A stretch of 25,590 nucleotides of DNA from GCA-2732805 sp964516605 (GTDB lineage Bacteria; Pseudomonadota; Gammaproteobacteria; Coxiellales; Coxiellaceae): NCBI GenBank assembly GCA_964516605.1, contig CAZFAA010000016.1:1-25590 (forward strand). The letters are read 5' to 3'. The notes under the pieces were generated by a model. That model was not told the DNA's origin. It did no database searches and was given only the letters and a program-made list of their open reading frames with translations. Shown in pieces: positions 23,090 through 25,590 of the stretch; position 1 is the first letter of the stretch, and each line of letters starts with the position of its first letter. Made by a program: the position numbers and the translations under genes.

Positions 23090-24250
23090 ATGCTTAAAAA
23101 ATCAACTACCACCATATTACAAGTTTGCCCACAGTTAAACAGCGGCGGCATTGAGCGCGGCACTGTCGACATGGCTATTGCTGTAAAGAAAGCGGGGTTT
23201 CACAGCCTCGTTGCCTGTGCTGACGGCCATTTGGTTGCTGAACTGACTCAAGCGGGTGTTACACATATCCCTCTGCCACTGTATCTAAAATCACCCTACG
23301 GGCTACTCAAAAACAGCCAATGCTTGCGCAAAATAATGCTCGATTGGAATGTGCAACTCGTGCATGCACGTTCACGCGCCCCCATTTTGGCCACACAGCG
23401 TGCTTTGAAAACTTTACACATACCCTTAGTCACCAGCTGCCACAGCCCGCACGGCATGGGATTTTTAAATCTTAAAAAAATATACAATCGTGGCCTCGTT
23501 TGTGGCGATCGCATTATTGCCATATCCGATTTTATCGCCCACTATCTCACACAGCAGTATGCATTTGATCACACTAAACTGCGCACGATTTACCGCGGCA
23601 TTGATATGGATTTGTTTAACCCATCACGTATTACCCAATATGATCCACTGCAACTCAAACAACAGCATGCTATTGCAACGCACAAAAAAATCATATTACT
23701 GCCGGGTCGCATCACGCGCTGGAAAGGGCACGATATTTTTATTAAAGCATTAGCCAATGTGCTCGCAACACATGAGGTACACGGTGTCATCGTCGGACGT
23801 GTTGACAGTGCGGATTTTTCAAACGAGTTGCACACCTTAATTCGCGATTTAAATTTACGTGAGCATGTCACGTTCATCGATGAATGCTTTGATATGCCGC
23901 CTTGGTATGCACTGGCCGACATCACCTTATCTTCTTCACGTAAGCCCGAAGCCTTCGGACGTGTAGCAGTCGAAGCCCAAGCAATGCGCTCACTGGTCAT
24001 TGCTACAGAATTAGGCGCAGCAACGGAAACCGTTATCGCAGGCAAAACAGGATTTTTAATTGCACCAGATAATGTGGCCCAATTAACGCAGGCGATTCAA
24101 ACAGCGCTGGATTTACCTCTTGTGCAAAAAAATAAAATTCTCGATGCCGCACGCCAGCATGTTGAAGCACACTTTACTAAAGAGCAGATGCTGCAGAAAA
24201 CCTTAGCGGTCTATGAAGAATGTCTTCAGGGCATCAATCACACGCGCTGA
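23090..24250 (+). CDS. GT4-family glycosyltransferase
   Basis: The 386-residue protein is a GT-B retaining glycosyltransferase. The acceptor domain starts at residue 8 (TILQVCPQLNSGGIERGTVDMA, with the glycine-rich loop at 18-20). The donor domain has LLPGRITRWKGHD (203-215), the EX7E pair E287 and E295 in PEAFGRVAVEAQ, and TELGAATETVIAGKTGFLI, typical of LPS-chain hexosyltransferases. Donor and acceptor sugars are unknown. There is no ribosome-binding site before the ATG, and the next in-frame ATG (residue 28) would cut into the fold, so 23090 is the natural start. It diverges from the ligase gene, and its last 48 bases overlap the tail of the GT9 gene on the other strand. Confidence 0.88.
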   Translation: MLKKSTTTILQVCPQLNSGGIERGTVDMAIAVKKAGFHSLVACADGHLVAELTQAGVTHIPLPLYLKSPYGLLKNSQCLRKIMLDWNVQLVHARSRAPILATQRALKTLHIPLVTSCHSPHGMGFLNLKKIYNRGLVCGDRIIAISDFIAHYLTQQYAFDHTKLRTIYRGIDMDLFNPSRITQYDPLQLKQQHAIATHKKIILLPGRITRWKGHDIFIKALANVLATHEVHGVIVGRVDSADFSNELHTLIRDLNLREHVTFIDECFDMPPWYALADITLSSSRKPEAFGRVAVEAQAMRSLVIATELGAATETVIAGKTGFLIAPDNVAQLTQAIQTALDLPLVQKNKILDAARQHVEAHFTKEQMLQKTLAVYEECLQGINHTR

Positions 24251-25156
24251 AGGCAATTCACGCAAATCATCTACCTGAATACACGGCGCCCGAGTACTGG
24301 GTGGGCCATGCAGTTTTGGATTGGAATCCGCCGAAAACAACACCAGCACAGGACAACCTGATGCAGCCACAATATGCATCGGGCCAGTATCACTACCAAG
24401 CGCCATGACAGCACGTCGCCCTAAAGCGGCCAGCGCACCTAATGACGTTTGAGCGACTAAATTCAGCGGTCGCACCTTGTCGCAGCACGCTTCTATCTGC
24501 TGTGCAAACTCTTGTTCGGCCTTAGTGCCAATCAATACAGCAGTCAATCCTTGTGTGTTTAAATACTCGATTACATCCGCATAACCTTGCGCGGTCCAGC
24601 GTTTTTTCGGTCGTGTTGGCGCACTACCTGCAATCAATAACACAAAGCGCTCAGGTAGATTCAACGCAGTGATATCGTCACCCAACCAATCCACATTCGG
24701 TAATGGCACAGCAGGCACGCCAATGCGTGTTAAGTGGGTTTTAAAAATATCGTAAACATGCAAGGTATTATCTGGAATATTGCGCGGGTGTGAACAGCCT
24801 CTGACCTTACCCACCCATTCGGGCTTGGGTTGTGGCAGACAACGAAAATACCACGCCGTGCGCTGACTAGCCTGCAAATCATACACGCGTGCAAAGCGAT
24901 AATGCTCTTTACCACCACGCACTAAACGCACTGTTTCCCACAATTTTAGAACATTCCAAAATTTAGGACGCGTATCAATCCACACCTCATCAAAATAAGG
25001 CGATTGTTGACCTAAAGCCGCATACGCTTTGGTCGTCAGCAACACGATATGTGAGTAGGGATGGTAATCACGGATGGCACGAAACGCGCTGGTTGCAACA
25101 ATGAAATCGCCCAATGCACCGTGTTTAATCACCAATATGTATTCTTTTTTCTCCAC
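24203..25156 (-). CDS. family 9 glycosyltransferase, heptosyltransferase-like
   Basis: The 317-residue protein has the GT9 layout of ADP-heptose:LPS heptosyltransferases: an N-terminal IKHGALGDFIVATSAFRAI (10-28) for the acceptor side, LIAGSAPTRPKKRW (174-187), and the donor-binding SDTGPMHIVAASGCPVLVLF (255-274). These enzymes build the inner core of LPS in the cytoplasm. Whether this one adds the first or a later heptose is not evident, so I give no waa symbol. The start is GTG at 25156 with only a weak GAG upstream; TTG/GTG codons at residues 8-9 would cut the first strand. It is transcribed leftward and tail-overlaps the GT4 gene. Confidence 0.85.
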   Translation of the reverse strand: MEKKEYILVIKHGALGDFIVATSAFRAIRDYHPYSHIVLLTTKAYAALGQQSPYFDEVWIDTRPKFWNVLKLWETVRLVRGGKEHYRFARVYDLQASQRTAWYFRCLPQPKPEWVGKVRGCSHPRNIPDNTLHVYDIFKTHLTRIGVPAVPLPNVDWLGDDITALNLPERFVLLIAGSAPTRPKKRWTAQGYADVIEYLNTQGLTAVLIGTKAEQEFAQQIEACCDKVRPLNLVAQTSLGALAALGRRAVMALGSDTGPMHIVAASGCPVLVLFSADSNPKLHGPPSTRAPCIQVDDLRELPSARVIDALKTFFIDR

Positions 25157-25202
25157 AGAAGGTCTCGTGATTTTTGCACACTAACATGTTACGCTGCACA
25201 AC

Positions 25203-25590
25203 ATGCAATTACTCCAAATCATGGCCAGCAATAAACGAGGTGGCGCAGAGCGTTTTTTCTGTCGCCTGGCACACAGTTTTGCTGAACACAAGCTGCAACA
25301 AAGCGTTATGGTGCGCAAAGACAGCCCTTATGTCAATGAACTCGCGCACACGATGCCGTGCATCACAGCGCCATGTGGTGGTTTTTTTGATTTTCGATCC
25401 AAACGCGTGCTAAAACAATTCCTAAAAGAGCAGCATCCGGATATCGTCATGACCTGGATGAACCGCGCCACTGAGCTCGTTGGACGCTTACACAGCAAAA
25501 AGCACTACCAGCATATCGCGCGCCTCGGCGGTTATTATAACCTTAAGTACTATCAACACTGCGATCAGTTTATTGGTAATACACAGCGCA
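25203..25590 (+). CDS. glycosyltransferase (GT4-like), partial at the window edge
   Basis: The frame from the ATG at 25203 runs open to the end of the window (129 codons), so only the N-terminal acceptor domain is seen. It begins MQLLQIMASNKRGGAERFFCRLAHSF, with the GGAE loop common to GT4 enzymes, and includes DIVMTWMNRATELVGRL and the ARLGGYYNLKYYQHCDQFIGNTQR block, which I know from a group of bacterial glycosyltransferases. No ribosome-binding sequence precedes the ATG. It diverges from the GT9 gene with 46 bases between them and continues the glycan locus. Confidence 0.8.
   Translation, partial: MQLLQIMASNKRGGAERFFCRLAHSFAEHKLQQSVMVRKDSPYVNELAHTMPCITAPCGGFFDFRSKRVLKQFLKEQHPDIVMTWMNRATELVGRLHSKKHYQHIARLGGYYNLKYYQHCDQFIGNTQR

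Noticed and set aside
23002..23172. Longer start for the ligase-type protein
   Set aside because: The ATG at 23001 has a strong ribosome-binding site, and the extension would overlap the divergent glycosyltransferase.

Overview
The window looks like chromosome from an A+T-rich gammaproteobacterium. The evidence is an rsfS-rlmH-mrdA-rodA-mltB cluster in the usual proteobacterial order, a long-form (E. coli-type) QueF, close homologues of E. coli YadG and YadH, a LexA with the A-G cleavage site and Ser/Lys dyad at E. coli-like positions, and genes for a Gram-negative outer-membrane glycolipid (LPS). An intracellular-type lineage such as Legionellales is a guess from gene content and base composition, not shown by any single gene.

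Layout. (1) 131-2807: a small membrane protein and a 2-oxoglutarate/iron oxygenase on the minus strand, divergent from an Nramp-family metal transporter whose promoter region carries a Fur-box-like inverted repeat. (2) 2863-9448, plus strand: rsfS, rlmH, mrdA (PBP2), rodA and mltB, followed by a TPR-methyltransferase fusion whose start lies inside mltB. The genes overlap or nearly touch, so this reads as a ribosome-maturation/cell-elongation operon. (3) 9449-10875: a visibly A+T-richer insert with a higBA toxin-antitoxin pair and an ORF holding a broken piece of an IS3-type transposase. (4) 18785 down to 10876, minus strand: lexA, a Bcr/CflA-like MFS exporter, yadG, yadH, an LpxL/HtrB-type acyltransferase, a GNAT-methyltransferase fusion, queF and an RlmI-type methyltransferase. 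The four genes yadG to GNAT-methyltransferase are linked by three successive ATGA stop-start overlaps. (5) 18838-25590: a glycan-assembly region on both strands with an ELM1-like protein, three GT-B (GT4-like) glycosyltransferases (the last cut by the window edge), a WaaE-like GT2, an O-antigen-ligase-type membrane protein and a heptosyltransferase-like GT9.

How the parts work together. Region 2 builds and remodels lateral-wall peptidoglycan and matures ribosomes. Region 5 most likely builds and ligates LPS core or O-chain sugars, and the acyltransferase of region 4 may act on lipid A or a related lipid.

Points most worth checking: a glycosyltransferase whose only sensible N-terminus begins at an ATT codon (19850); two genes whose ATG sits only 5-8 bases after a good -10 box with no Shine-Dalgarno site (18838, 23090), suggesting leaderless mRNAs; the coupled exporter/acyltransferase/GNAT-methyltransferase module; an Nramp protein lacking the usual DPGN and MPH metal-site motifs; and a perfect palindrome over the -35 box of higBA. 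No tRNA, rRNA or CRISPR array was seen.
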